From positions 1 to 64,000 of the forward strand of contig NZ_JAPSMD010000003.1 of assembly GCF_027856955.1 (NCBI RefSeq): a DNA stretch of 64,000 bases, in the 5' to 3' direction. The notes beneath the pieces are model-generated. The model was not told where the DNA came from, ran no database searches, and worked only from the letters and a program-made list of their open reading frames with translations. Both the position numbers and the translations under genes were made by a program. Positions 8,246-17,700 of the stretch are shown here, piece after piece (within the stretch, counting starts at the first letter, position 1; every line of letters starts with the position of its first letter). The stretch comes from Falsiroseomonas oryzae (lineage in GTDB: Bacteria; Pseudomonadota; Alphaproteobacteria; Acetobacterales; Acetobacteraceae).

Positions 8246-9480
8246 ATGGCGCGAGAGGGTATCAGCGCGGGCTGGCGGGGTGATCTGGAGCGCTGGCTCG
8301 CGCCCTTCCTGGAGTTGCTCGGTCACAAGGCGCGCCAGCGGATGTGCCCGCTCTACGTTGCCGGGCTGATCGGGCCTGGCGATCGCAAGAGCATCCAGCC
8401 GATGGCCGAGCGGCTCGGCCTCGGCATGCACGATCGGCTCCACCACTTCGTCTCGGCCGGCACCTGGGACCCCGCGCCGCTGTTGGAGGGACTGGCCCAT
8501 GACGCCGATGGGCTGCTCGGTAGCGATGACGCGGTGCTGGTGGTGGACGACACCGCGCTGCCGAAGAAGGGCAGCGCCTCGGTCGGCGTGGCGCCGCAAT
8601 ACGCCTCGGCGCTCGGCAAGCAGGCGAACTGCCAAACACTAGTGTCGCTCACCCTGGCCCGCGGCGCGATCCCCGTGATGGTAAGGCTGCGGCTGTTCCT
8701 GCCCGACAGTTGGACCGCCAATCCCGAGAGAATGCAGCGCGCCGGAGTGCCGGTGGAGTTCCAGGCCGCGAGGACGAAGCCCGAGATCGCCATCGAGGAG
8801 GTCGACCGTCTGCGCGCGGCGCGGCTGCGCTTCGGCACGGTGCTGGCCGATGCCGGCTCCGGCCTGAGCGCACCCTTCCGTCAGGCGCTGAGTGGGCGCG
8901 ACCTGCGCTGGGCGGTCGGCATCCCCCGCCACCAGAAGGTCTATCTGGCCGATGTCGCGCTGATCTTTCCCGGCGCTGGCCGCGGCCGACCGCGCCAGCG
9001 TCACATCCCTGACCAGACGTCGCAGGCAGCCGAGGCGATCCTCGCCGGCGCGACCTGGCAGTCGGTTTCCTGGCGCAGCGGCACCTAGGGACGGCTCTCG
9101 GCGCGCTTCGCGGCGCTGCGCGTGCGCATCGCCGACGGGCCGACGCAGCGGATCGGCGACCTGGGCGACCAGCACATGCCGGGTGAGGAGGTGTGGCTCG
9201 TCGGTGAGCGACGCGCCGGTGATGAGCGGAAGTTCTATCTCTCTAATCTTCCCGCGGGCACTTCCCTGCGCGCCCTCGCCGCCGCCATCAAGGCACGCTG
9301 GATTTGTGAGCAGGCGCATCAGCAGCTAAAGGAAGCACTCGGCCTCGATCACTTCGAAGGCCGATCATGGGCCGGACTGCACCGCCACGCGCTGATGACG
9401 ATGATCGCCTATGCCTTCCTGCAAGCCCAGAGGCTCGCCATGACGAAGGGGGAAAAACGCACAGCAGGACCGCCGCCTAG
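8246..9480 (+). pseudogene. IS701-family transposase, broken by an amber codon and by an IS insertion
   Basis: The DDE_5/IS701-type transposase is recognisable over about 410 codons: LVVDDTALPKKG (first Asp), GTVLADAGSG (second Asp) and, after the break, ARWICEQAHQQLKEALGLDHFEGR (catalytic Glu region). TAG at 9086-9088 interrupts the frame where family members usually read GTKG, consistent with an AAG to TAG change; the same frame then continues to 9480. There the 845-bp IS5-type element has inserted, cutting off the C-terminus. Beyond that element the frame resumes at 10330 and stays open to 10690. The gene is inactive. Confidence 0.85.
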
Positions 9481-10325
9481 GTAGGGACCTCAAACAACCT
9501 TCTGAGGTGACTTGCGTTCTTGCCTTCTGAATGGGTTCCACCTGTTGAGGAGGCGGCGATGGCGCGGCTGTTCTGGCCGTCGGACGAAGCGTGGGCGGTG
9601 GTCGCGCAGCACCTGCCGCGGGGCAAGCCGGGGCGACCGCGCGTGGACGACCGGCGGATCATCAGCGGCATCCTGCACGTGCTGAAGACGGGTTGCCGGT
9701 GGCGCGATGTGCCGCCCGACTACGGCCCGCCGACCACCGTCTACAACCGCTACAACAGATGGTCGCAGCGCGGCCTCTGGGCCCGCCTGTTCGAGCGGGT
9801 TGCCGCCTTGGGCGAGGTGCCGGCCGAGTTGATGATCGACAGCACCCACGTGAAGGCGCACCGCTCGGCGGCGGGTGGAAAAGGGGGGAGTGGACGCTGG
9901 GAGTCGGGCGCTCGAGGGGCGGCCGCACCTCGAAAATCCATCTCCTGGCCGATGATCGCGGCCGACCGGTCGCGCTCGCGCTAACGCCTGGCAACGTCGC
10001 CGACATCACCATCGCACCGCGCCTGCTCGGCGCCGTCGAGCCATCCTGGCGCGGGATCGCGGACAAGGCCTACGACGCCGCCAGCCTCCGTCGCTGGCTC
10101 GCGACGCGCGGCACCGAGGCGGTCATCCCCTCCAACGCCACCCGGCGCACACCCTACCCGCTGGATAAGACAGCCTATGCCCGCAGGAACCTCGTCGAGC
10201 GCCTTGTCGGCAGGCTCAAGAACTGGCGCCGGATCGCCACACGCTACGACCGCCTGGCCCGCAACTACATCGCCGCGCTCGCTCTCGTCGCCACCGTCGC
10301 AGACTGGGTCAAATGAGTCCCCGAC
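9481..10325 (+). mobile_element. IS5-family element (IS427 group), 845 bp
   Basis: The element is bounded by imperfect inverted repeats: GTAGGGACCTC on the left and, reading inward from the right end, GTCGGGGACTC. A direct CTAG lies on each side (9477-9480 and 10326-10329), the 4-bp target duplication seen with many IS427-group members. Size and a two-frame transposase fit the group. It lies inside the IS701-type transposase gene. Confidence 0.85.
9559..10316 (+). CDS. IS427-group transposase, expressed by -1 frameshifting
   Basis: OrfA (from ATG 9559, Shine-Dalgarno GAGGAGG) gives MARLFWPSDEAWAVV..., the TGCRWRDVPPDYGP motif and the first catalytic Asp in LMIDSTHVKAH. Near 9885-9900 (GGAAAAGGGGGG) the reading must move to the -1 frame, which continues GRSRGGRTSKIHLLADD, the second Asp in IADKAYDA and the C-terminal NLVERLVGRLKNWRRIATRYD with the catalytic Glu. 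A slippery A/G run is the usual programmed frameshift signal in this IS group, so this is probably an intact two-frame transposase ending at TGA 10316. Confidence 0.82.
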
Positions 10326-10329
10326 CTAG

Positions 10330-10667
10330 GGCGTCGGTCCGACGCCAGGCTGGAGGCGCCGCCAAGCCTCCACTCCGTTCGCGCGCTCACGGGCGGGTAG
10401 TGGATACGTGTCGGTCGTGTTCGACGTGGGCTTCACCGAGCGACGCGAAGCTGAGCGAGGAATTCACGCCGAACTGCCTGATCCGACCTAAGGCATTGCC
10501 GCACTTCGCCGCGGCCGCCGGTGACCCGTCCCAATTCAAGGAAATCGATTCGGTCTGCACGCCCGAGCGCGCTGTCGGCGTTGCCGCGGGCAGCACCAAG
10601 AGGCTGAACGCGCCCCGTCTTCGATCTTCCGTCTCGGCGGAAGCGGACGTCCGCTTTGGGTCCAGCC
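10330..10667. other. Residual segment between two insertion sequences
   Basis: This is about 340 bp between the two IS elements. If the 845-bp element and one CTAG copy are removed, the IS701 transposase frame reads through the junction without a stop until 10690. The residues do not look like the expected Cys/His-containing C-terminus, so this may be fused foreign sequence. No gene, RNA or clear inverted repeat of the older IS was recognised here. Confidence 0.5.
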
Positions 10668-12273
10668 CGTGTGAAAACTCTCTGACGTGATAGGATTCCC
10701 GCGCTGCTGGGGAGGCCGGGATGAAGCGCTTCGTCGAAGGCGAGGACCGCCGCCAGACGGCACTGCTTCCCCGTGCATCGACGACTACGTGTCCGAGGAG
10801 AATCCAGTACGGGTCATCGATGCCTTCGTCGCGAAGATCGATCTTGCCGAGCTCGGCTTCGAGGGCGTCGTGCCCGAGCACACCGGCAGGCCCGCCTACC
10901 ACCCGGCGACGCTGCTGAAGATCTACATCTACGGCTACCTGAACCGTATTCCCTCGAGCCGCCGCCTGGAGCGCGAGGCGGGTCGGAACCTCGAGCTGAT
11001 GTGGCTGACGGGCCGGCTCGCGCCCGACTTCAAGACGATCGCCGACTTCCGCAAGGACAACGGCCCGGCGATCCGCGCCACCTGCCGGCGCTTCGTCCTT
11101 CTCTGCCGCGAGCTCGATCTGCTGTCGGGGGCCTCGGTCGCGATCGACAGCAGCAGGTTCAAGGCGGTGAACGCCCGAGAGCGTAACTACACCCTCAACA
11201 TCGTCCGGCATCGCATGGAGCAGACCGAGGCGAGTGTCGTGCGCTACCTCGCCCAGCTGGAGAGCGCGGACCGGCAGGAGGAAGAGATGGCGCGCGCACG
11301 GACTGAGCGCCTGAAGGACCGACTTGCTCGGCTCGATGAGCGCATGGCCCACCTCCGAGAGATGGAGGCAGCGGTCCGCGCGGCACCCGATGGGCAGGTC
11401 TCGCTGACGGACCCGGATGCGCGCGCGATGGCGACGACGGGCAAGGATACGGGCTTGGTCGGCTACAACGTGCAGGCCGCAGTCGACACGAAGCACCACC
11501 TGATCGTCGCGCACGAGGTGACGAACATCGGCAGCGACCGCGCCCAGCTCTCGACGATGGCGGCGAAGGCCGGCGAGGCGATGGGCCACAACGCGCTGAC
11601 GGTCCTCGCCGACCGTGGCTACTTCGCCGGCGAGGAGGTCCTGGCGTGCACGGAGGCCGGCCACATCCCGCTTGTGCCCAAGCCGATGACTTCCGGCGCG
11701 AAGGCGGACGGTCGCTTCGGCAAGCAGGACTTCGTCTACCTGCCCGAGGTGGACGTCTACCGCTGTCCTGCCGGCGAGACGATGAAGTGGTGGTTCAACC
11801 GCGTCGACGAGAACGGGATGACGCTGCGCTACTACTGGACCACCAGGTGCCCGGCCTGCCCGCTGAAGACCAAGTGCACGCCGGCCAAGTTGCGCCGCAT
11901 CACGCGGTGGGAGCACGAGGGCGTGTTAGATGCCATGCAGCGCCGGCTCGACGCCCAGCCAGACGCCATGCGACTGCGACGGCAGACGGCTGAGCATCCG
12001 TTCGGCACGCTGAAGGCCTGGATGGGCGCCGCGCACTTCCTGACGCGGACCATAAAGCGGGTCAGTACGGAGATGAGCCTGCAGGTGCTGGCCTACAACA
12101 TGAAGCGGGTGATCGCGATCAAGGGCATCGGGCCGCTCCTGGAAGCCATCCCAGCCAGGTAGGGGTCGCGGACCCGGCCCGCCCAGCGCCTGCGAGGTCA
12201 CCGCCAGTCTGTCGAACGCCGGGCTCCGGCGCCGGCTGACGCCGGCCTCAATCGACCTGACGAGTTTCCACAC
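10668..12273 (+). mobile_element. IS1182-family element, about 1.6 kb
   Basis: Terminal inverted repeats GTGTGAAAACTC (10668-10679) and GAGTTTCCACAC (12262-12273) flank an IS1182-type transposase. AGCC occurs at 10663-10666 and again at 12274-12277, a possible 4-bp target duplication if the left end is one base longer. Confidence 0.8.
10721..12162 (+). pseudogene. IS1182-family transposase with N-terminal frameshift
   Basis: The family start MKRFVEGEDRRQTALLP is read from ATG 10721 (Shine-Dalgarno GGGGAGG), but the expected continuation (CIDDYVSEENPVRVIDAFV) is in the next frame. A single base seems lost in the C-run near 10768-10773. The rest is full length: TGRLAPDFKTIADFRKDN, VAIDSSRFKAVN (Asp), VLADRGYFAGEE (Asp), the Cys pair CPACPLKTKC and TAEHPFGTLKAWMG (Glu). 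Without ribosomal slippage the protein cannot be made from its own start, so the copy is probably dead. Confidence 0.8.
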
Positions 12274-13055
12274 AGCCTCGGTCGTGAGCGGACATACCCG
12301 CTCGTCTTCGCTCACGGAGGACGTTCACGCGGACGCCGTGATTCGGCAATCAACGATTCGGCGGTTGTCCTCTTTGGTCCCCGATCGCTTTCTCCAACTC
12401 CGCCACACCTTCGCCCCAGAACCCCGAGGAATTACGCGGCTTTCAGCCTGGCGGGTAAATCGGCCAAGTCGCCAGGTTTGGAGAAGCCGGGGCCGGAGAG
12501 AGGCGTTTTTGGCCCTCGTTCCGCCGGCGCATCCGCCAGTCCGCGCGCCAAACCCACGGAAAATCTGCGCCTTACGGCGCCGGCATGCTTCCGGGAGAGA
12601 GTTCGTTGCGGCGTGAGGTGGCGTCCCGTCTGCGACGAAACTGAGAACTGGTGCGTGTCAGCACCAAATCCGAAGATGCTTGGCGAAACAGCGTCCCATC
12701 TTCCGCGATGGAGTTAGTTCGGCGGGACTGCAAATGACGCTCGGCGCGAAGCTGCGGAGGAATGCGATGCTTGGGCGACCCAGCGCTCGCGCTACATGAC
12801 CCTCGACGCCATCAGCACCGTCAGCGATAGTGCCACCGTCAGGCTCTTGGCCGTGCCCGCCTGACCCCGCGGTGCAACCCGCCGAGGATCATTGCCCTCC
12901 TACACCACGCGATATGACACGACCGGCTTCCGTGAGACACGGGCATCGGGCAGTTACGTCAGCGCTTGCTGATGACGGGAGCACCTCGCAGTATCCTGCC
13001 CCATTCGGAGCGCGACTCCGAGGCATGGCAAAGGCAGAGAAGGGGTAGGCAGGCG
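12274..13055. other. Gene-poor stretch between IS1182-type element and methyltransferase
   Basis: About 780 bp with no convincing coding frame: the short open frames lack family resemblance and Shine-Dalgarno sites. Base composition is lower in GC than the left flank. The 150 bp before 13056 must contain the methyltransferase promoter, but no clear -35/-10 pair stands out. It may be decayed mobile DNA. Confidence 0.4.
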
Positions 13056-14549
13056 ATGGACGCCGCCATCGCTGCAAAGATCGAGAGGCTGCGAAACGGA
13101 GGCGCTCCGCGGGTGCTCGACCTGTTCTCCGGATGTGGCGGCATGTCGGTCGGCTTCCAGCGAGCCGCGTTCCAAATAGTGGCCGGCATAGACCGGGATC
13201 CGGAAGCCATCGCCTCGCATGCGCTGAACTTCCATGCCGGAACGGGCGAGGACACCGTGGCTAGGCTGCGCAAGCCGCGCAACATCGAGACAACAGAGCC
13301 CGAGGGCCTCCTGGCGGACCTTGGGTGCGCCGGGCGGCCTGAGCAAGCGATTGACATCGTGGTGGGCGGTCCTCCCTGCCAAGCCTATGCGCGCGTGGGC
13401 CGTGCAAAGCTCGCTGCGGTTTCCGGTGCCAAGGACGCCTTCCTGACCGACGGGCGCGGCCAGCTGCATCGGCGTTATCTCCACTATGTCGAGCGGCTCC
13501 GGCCTCTGGCCCTGCTCATGGAGAATGTGCCCGATGCCCTCAACTACGGCGGCGAGAACGTCATTCAGAGGGTTGCGGACCGTCTCCACGCGCTGGGTTA
13601 TGTCGCACGCTACGGCATCCTGAACGCGGCTGATTATGGCGTCCCTCAGATCAGGCTGCGCGTGTTCCTCATGGCCTACCGGGAGGAGCTCGGCATCATC
13701 CCGGCGTTTCCCGAGAGAACACACCAATCCGAGCTACCGATCGGCTACCGAGGCACGCTGGCAACTGCGCTACAGCAGGTCGACCTCTTCTCCACGCAAG
13801 ACTACACGGTCCCGCCCGCCGCGCGCCGCGATGCGCCGGCCGCCATTTCAGCGAAAGAGGCCTTGCAGGATCTGCCGCTCCTCTCCGCACATCTTTCGGA
13901 GCAGGCCAAGCGGGGGCCGCGCCGCTTTACGACGGCGATGCCGTACGCCGCTCAAGCGGCATCACGCACCTATGCGGCAGACATGCGGGAGTGGCCCGGC
14001 TTCGAGGCGCCGGACGGGATTTCCGATCACGTGATCAGACATCTTCCGCGGGATTTTCCGATCTTTCGTGAGATGAACCCAGGCGACGAGTATCCCGAAG
14101 CTCTGGAGGCAGCCGAACGGCTGGTTCAGCGTGAGCTGAAGGCTCGACGACAGGCAGGGCGCCAAGCCGGCGTGATGACTGCCGAAAAGCTGCGAAAGAA
14201 GATGGTCCCGCCTTATCCTGTGGGCAGCTATCCGAACCGTTGGTGGAAACTCATTCCCGATCGCCCCAGTCGCACCCTGCTCGCGCACCTCGGAAAGGAC
14301 TCCTACACGCACATCCACTACGCCAAAGATCAGGCACGCACGATCAGCGTGCGTGAGGCGGCTCGCCTGCAGAGCTTCCCGGACGGGTTCCGGTTCTATG
14401 GAGCGATGAACGCGGCCTTCCGGCAGATCGGCAATGCGGTGCCGCCGCTCCTGGCCTTCAAGCTTGCATGCACCATGGCTGACACCCTGAAAGGTGTCGC
14501 AGGCGCAACTCCGGAGCGCGAGACGGATCGCCAGATCGCCGAGGCCTGA
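13056..14549 (+). CDS. C5-cytosine DNA methyltransferase (M1, beside the DndFGH-like module)
   Basis: A 497-residue 5mC methyltransferase with motif I RVLDLFSGCGGMSVGF, motif IV with the catalytic Cys GGPPCQAYARVG, motif VI LLMENVPD, motif VIII QIRLRVFLM, a long target-recognition region (about 200-390), motif IX around SVREAARLQSFPD and motif X GNAVPPLLAFKLA. It transfers methyl from SAM to C5 of cytosine in a fixed DNA sequence. The ATG at 13056 follows AGGGGTAGGCAGG; an in-frame start 90 bp upstream is less likely. It converges on the three-gene restriction-like operon ending at 14748, with no methylase or dnd modification gene nearer. Target sequence unknown. Confidence 0.92.
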   Translation: MDAAIAAKIERLRNGGAPRVLDLFSGCGGMSVGFQRAAFQIVAGIDRDPEAIASHALNFHAGTGEDTVARLRKPRNIETTEPEGLLADLGCAGRPEQAIDIVVGGPPCQAYARVGRAKLAAVSGAKDAFLTDGRGQLHRRYLHYVERLRPLALLMENVPDALNYGGENVIQRVADRLHALGYVARYGILNAADYGVPQIRLRVFLMAYREELGIIPAFPERTHQSELPIGYRGTLATALQQVDLFSTQDYTVPPAARRDAPAAISAKEALQDLPLLSAHLSEQAKRGPRRFTTAMPYAAQAASRTYAADMREWPGFEAPDGISDHVIRHLPRDFPIFREMNPGDEYPEALEAAERLVQRELKARRQAGRQAGVMTAEKLRKKMVPPYPVGSYPNRWWKLIPDRPSRTLLAHLGKDSYTHIHYAKDQARTISVREAARLQSFPDGFRFYGAMNAAFRQIGNAVPPLLAFKLACTMADTLKGVAGATPERETDRQIAEA

Positions 14550-14747
14550 CGGGCTGGAGGTTGGTGCAATCGATCAGCGCTGCCCGGCCGCCTGCCTTCA
14601 CAGCGAAGTTGCCTCGGACGTGGTGATCAAAGCCCACCGTGACAGGTCAAGGCAGCTTCCGCCCTGGAGCGCGCTCCCGCCGCAAGTCGTCGAGTGTCCG
14701 GGCCGCGCGCAGTCTGCGGCAGCCTCGTCTAGGAACAGCCCGGCTCA

Positions 14748-17700
14748 TCATTTCACCAGCGCACACTGAACCCGCTCCACACGATCGCCGACCTTGAGGA
14801 ACGCGTCACCCTTTCCGTTCAGGGTTTCGGCGCCAGGCTCATCCATCACCACACGGCTCTCCGCGACGCCTCGGCACTTGAGAGCAAGTTGTGCCGGAAG
14901 ATTGGAGCGGACTGTGGTGCTGATGTTCTCGGCGCTTGGCTTCTGAGTGGCGATGATCACGTGGATGCCGCAAGCCCGCGCCTTCTGGGAGAGCCGCTTC
15001 ACGGCTGCCTCAACCTGCCTGCGGGTTTCGCCTTCCGACACGAGATCCGCGTACTCGTCCAGTACGACGACTTGCCAGGGCAGCCGGTCCGAGGGGAACT
15101 TCGCATTGTACTCTGGCAGGTCGCGCACGCGTTCGGTGCGAAAGCGCTGGTAGCGAGATTGCATCTCCTCTACGGCCGCCTCCAGGCATTCGATTGCATC
15201 ATCCTCGAAATACCCGATCTGCCCCAACAGGTGCGGGCTACCCTCGAAGGGCGCCAGCTCGGTCTGCTTTGGATCGACGAGCACGAGGCGCAGCTCGTCG
15301 GGCGAGTAGAACCGTGTCAAGCCGCGAAGCACCGTGTTCAGTGCCTCAGATTTTCCGCTGCCTGTCGCTCCACCGATCAGCAGGTGCGGGGAGTTCGGGG
15401 AAGAGAAATTGATAGCGACCACCTCACCCAGCTGATTCTCCCCAATCGGCACGGCCAGCTGGCCGCTGCTGGGCCGGGACCAAGCCGACCAGAGATCCTC
15501 GGCTCTTACGAAGTACCGGTCTGCATCAAGTTTGGGGACGTCGATGTTGACCGTCCCGCCACCAATGGCGAAGCGCAGCCTTTTGCCCTCTTCAAGCTTA
15601 AGGGCGAGGCGCAGCGCATCCTCGCAGCCAGCAACCCGCTTTGGGTCTACCCCCCTTGCAGGCAGGACGCGGTACTGAACGAAGGCTGGTCCCTCGATGA
15701 ACGGCGAACGGCCGTCATCAGGCGTCTGAACCGAGATCTTGAATTCGGCCAGGGTGTCGAGGACGACTTGGTAGGCCGCCTGCATTCTCGCATCGCCCAT
15801 CCCGCCGCGAAGTGCCGTCGCTGTCGGGCCTGAAGTTAGGCTGGGTGTCTTCACCGTTGTGACTGTGACGGCGGATCGCGGCTCAAGGTCGGTGTTGCCA
15901 CCCGCAATGGAATCGGTGCCCTCTGACATCTCGGCTTCGTTCTGCCGCACGGGAGCTGCGCGGCCGCCAAGAGCGGGGTTCGCTTCCACAAGTTCGAGGA
16001 GGTGCTTGGCTGAAGAGCGGAAGACAGTGACGCCCTCAAGCATCTCCCTATCCAGTTTGCCCTGCCGTTCATAGAGGCAGATGGAGTACAGTGCCCGTTG
16101 CGATACGACTTCGAACGATCCCGCGCGGATGTCGATTGCGTCCTCGATGTCCAGTCGCGCCGCGACGGCATCACCACCGCTGCGAACATGATGCACCGCC
16201 GCCTTGTCGCTCACGCCGCGCAGAGCACTCAGTATCGACCTTCGCCAGAAATGCGCATCGGCCATGTTCTCGTCCGAGCCTTCGACGCGTGGAGCGAGGC
16301 CCCCGCGGATGAGCGCTGCCGCCCGAGACGCCTGAGCCACGCCATACGGATCAAACTGCTGACGAAGCTTGCCCTCGACTGCCACGATGCCGATCTGGAG
16401 ACGGCCCATACGAGTCTGAGGATCGTCCTGCCGAGCGAGGTCGACGCGGCAAAGGTCCGCGCGGACACCATGGTCGCCGCCGAACCAGTCCGAATGCTCG
16501 TCCAGAGAAATCCAGATCGACGTCGCCCCCGGTGGCGCGGGCATCTCACGATCTGCGATCAGCTTGGCCACCATAAGGCCAAGGACCTCTTCCGTTATCC
16601 GCGATATGCCCATCGATCGGAGGATCAGGCCTGGTGCAACCTCTCGGATCTCGTCGTAGATGCGTGTGGCAAGCTTCGACACGTCCAACCCGGAGACGGA
16701 GCCGGACAGTCGTTCAAGCTTGCGGGCGAGACGCTGAATGACGAATTTTCGGCCGGCGTTGGAAGACACCACAAGGGTCGCGAGCCCGTTCTGACCCACG
16801 CCTTCGCGCACAGTCAGCACGTCCGGCCGCTGCGGCAGGCTCTCGATCTGGCTCCGGCCGACGTAGCGATCGAGGGTCACGACCCAATGGCTGCATTCGT
16901 GCAGGCTGCTGAAGAGCGCTGCCGCCTCTTCAAAACGAATGCGCAGCTTCACAAAGTCGGTCCACTCGGGCGACGAGGGAACGATCGCCTCCGACCGGAG
17001 GAGCCGAACGTTTATGGTCGACCAGTCGTCGAGAACAGGGTCGGGCATATCGGGCGTGAGCACGATCGAGACCGACCCGGGGTCAGCGTCCACATCGACA
17101 TGAACCGGCGCGTCGTAAAGCGGATCGAAGCGTCCCCGCCCGGCCCGAGGTGCTTCGGCATGCTCGTTGACGTCGACCTTATCGCCAAAAAAGTTGGGAA
17201 CAATGGCGACGTCGAACGAAAGCTGCCTCAGCAGCTGGCTGGCAGATACCTCGCCCTGCCAGTCCAGGAGCTCAAGCTGGAGCGGAGGGTTTAGGCGGCC
17301 AGCGCCCGCCATCCGGCTCTCCGTCTCGAGCACCTGAAAATGCTCGATCACTCCCGGCCACTTCGCGCGCGGCGCCACGACGTGGCAGCGGACCGGCAGA
17401 TCTCTCCACTCGCCTTTTCGGATCAGCTGGACCACCCGACCAGGAACCGAGCCACCCGAAGGCAGAACAAACAGGAGGCTGATCCCGTCGGCCTTATGGG
17501 GGTGAGCGCGCAGGTACTCCAGCACCTGCTGTGAAATGTCCCCCAGTGAGGTCTCGTCGAGCTCGGATTTCCAGAGCGTCGTTATCTGCCCTTCCTGCTT
17601 GATTGCAGCATACGCCTCGGCAACCCCATGCTCGGAAACCGGCACGAGAAGCGTGCGTGCATCGGTGGCGAGCATCGGCGGCTGGCCGTGCGCCGAAAGC

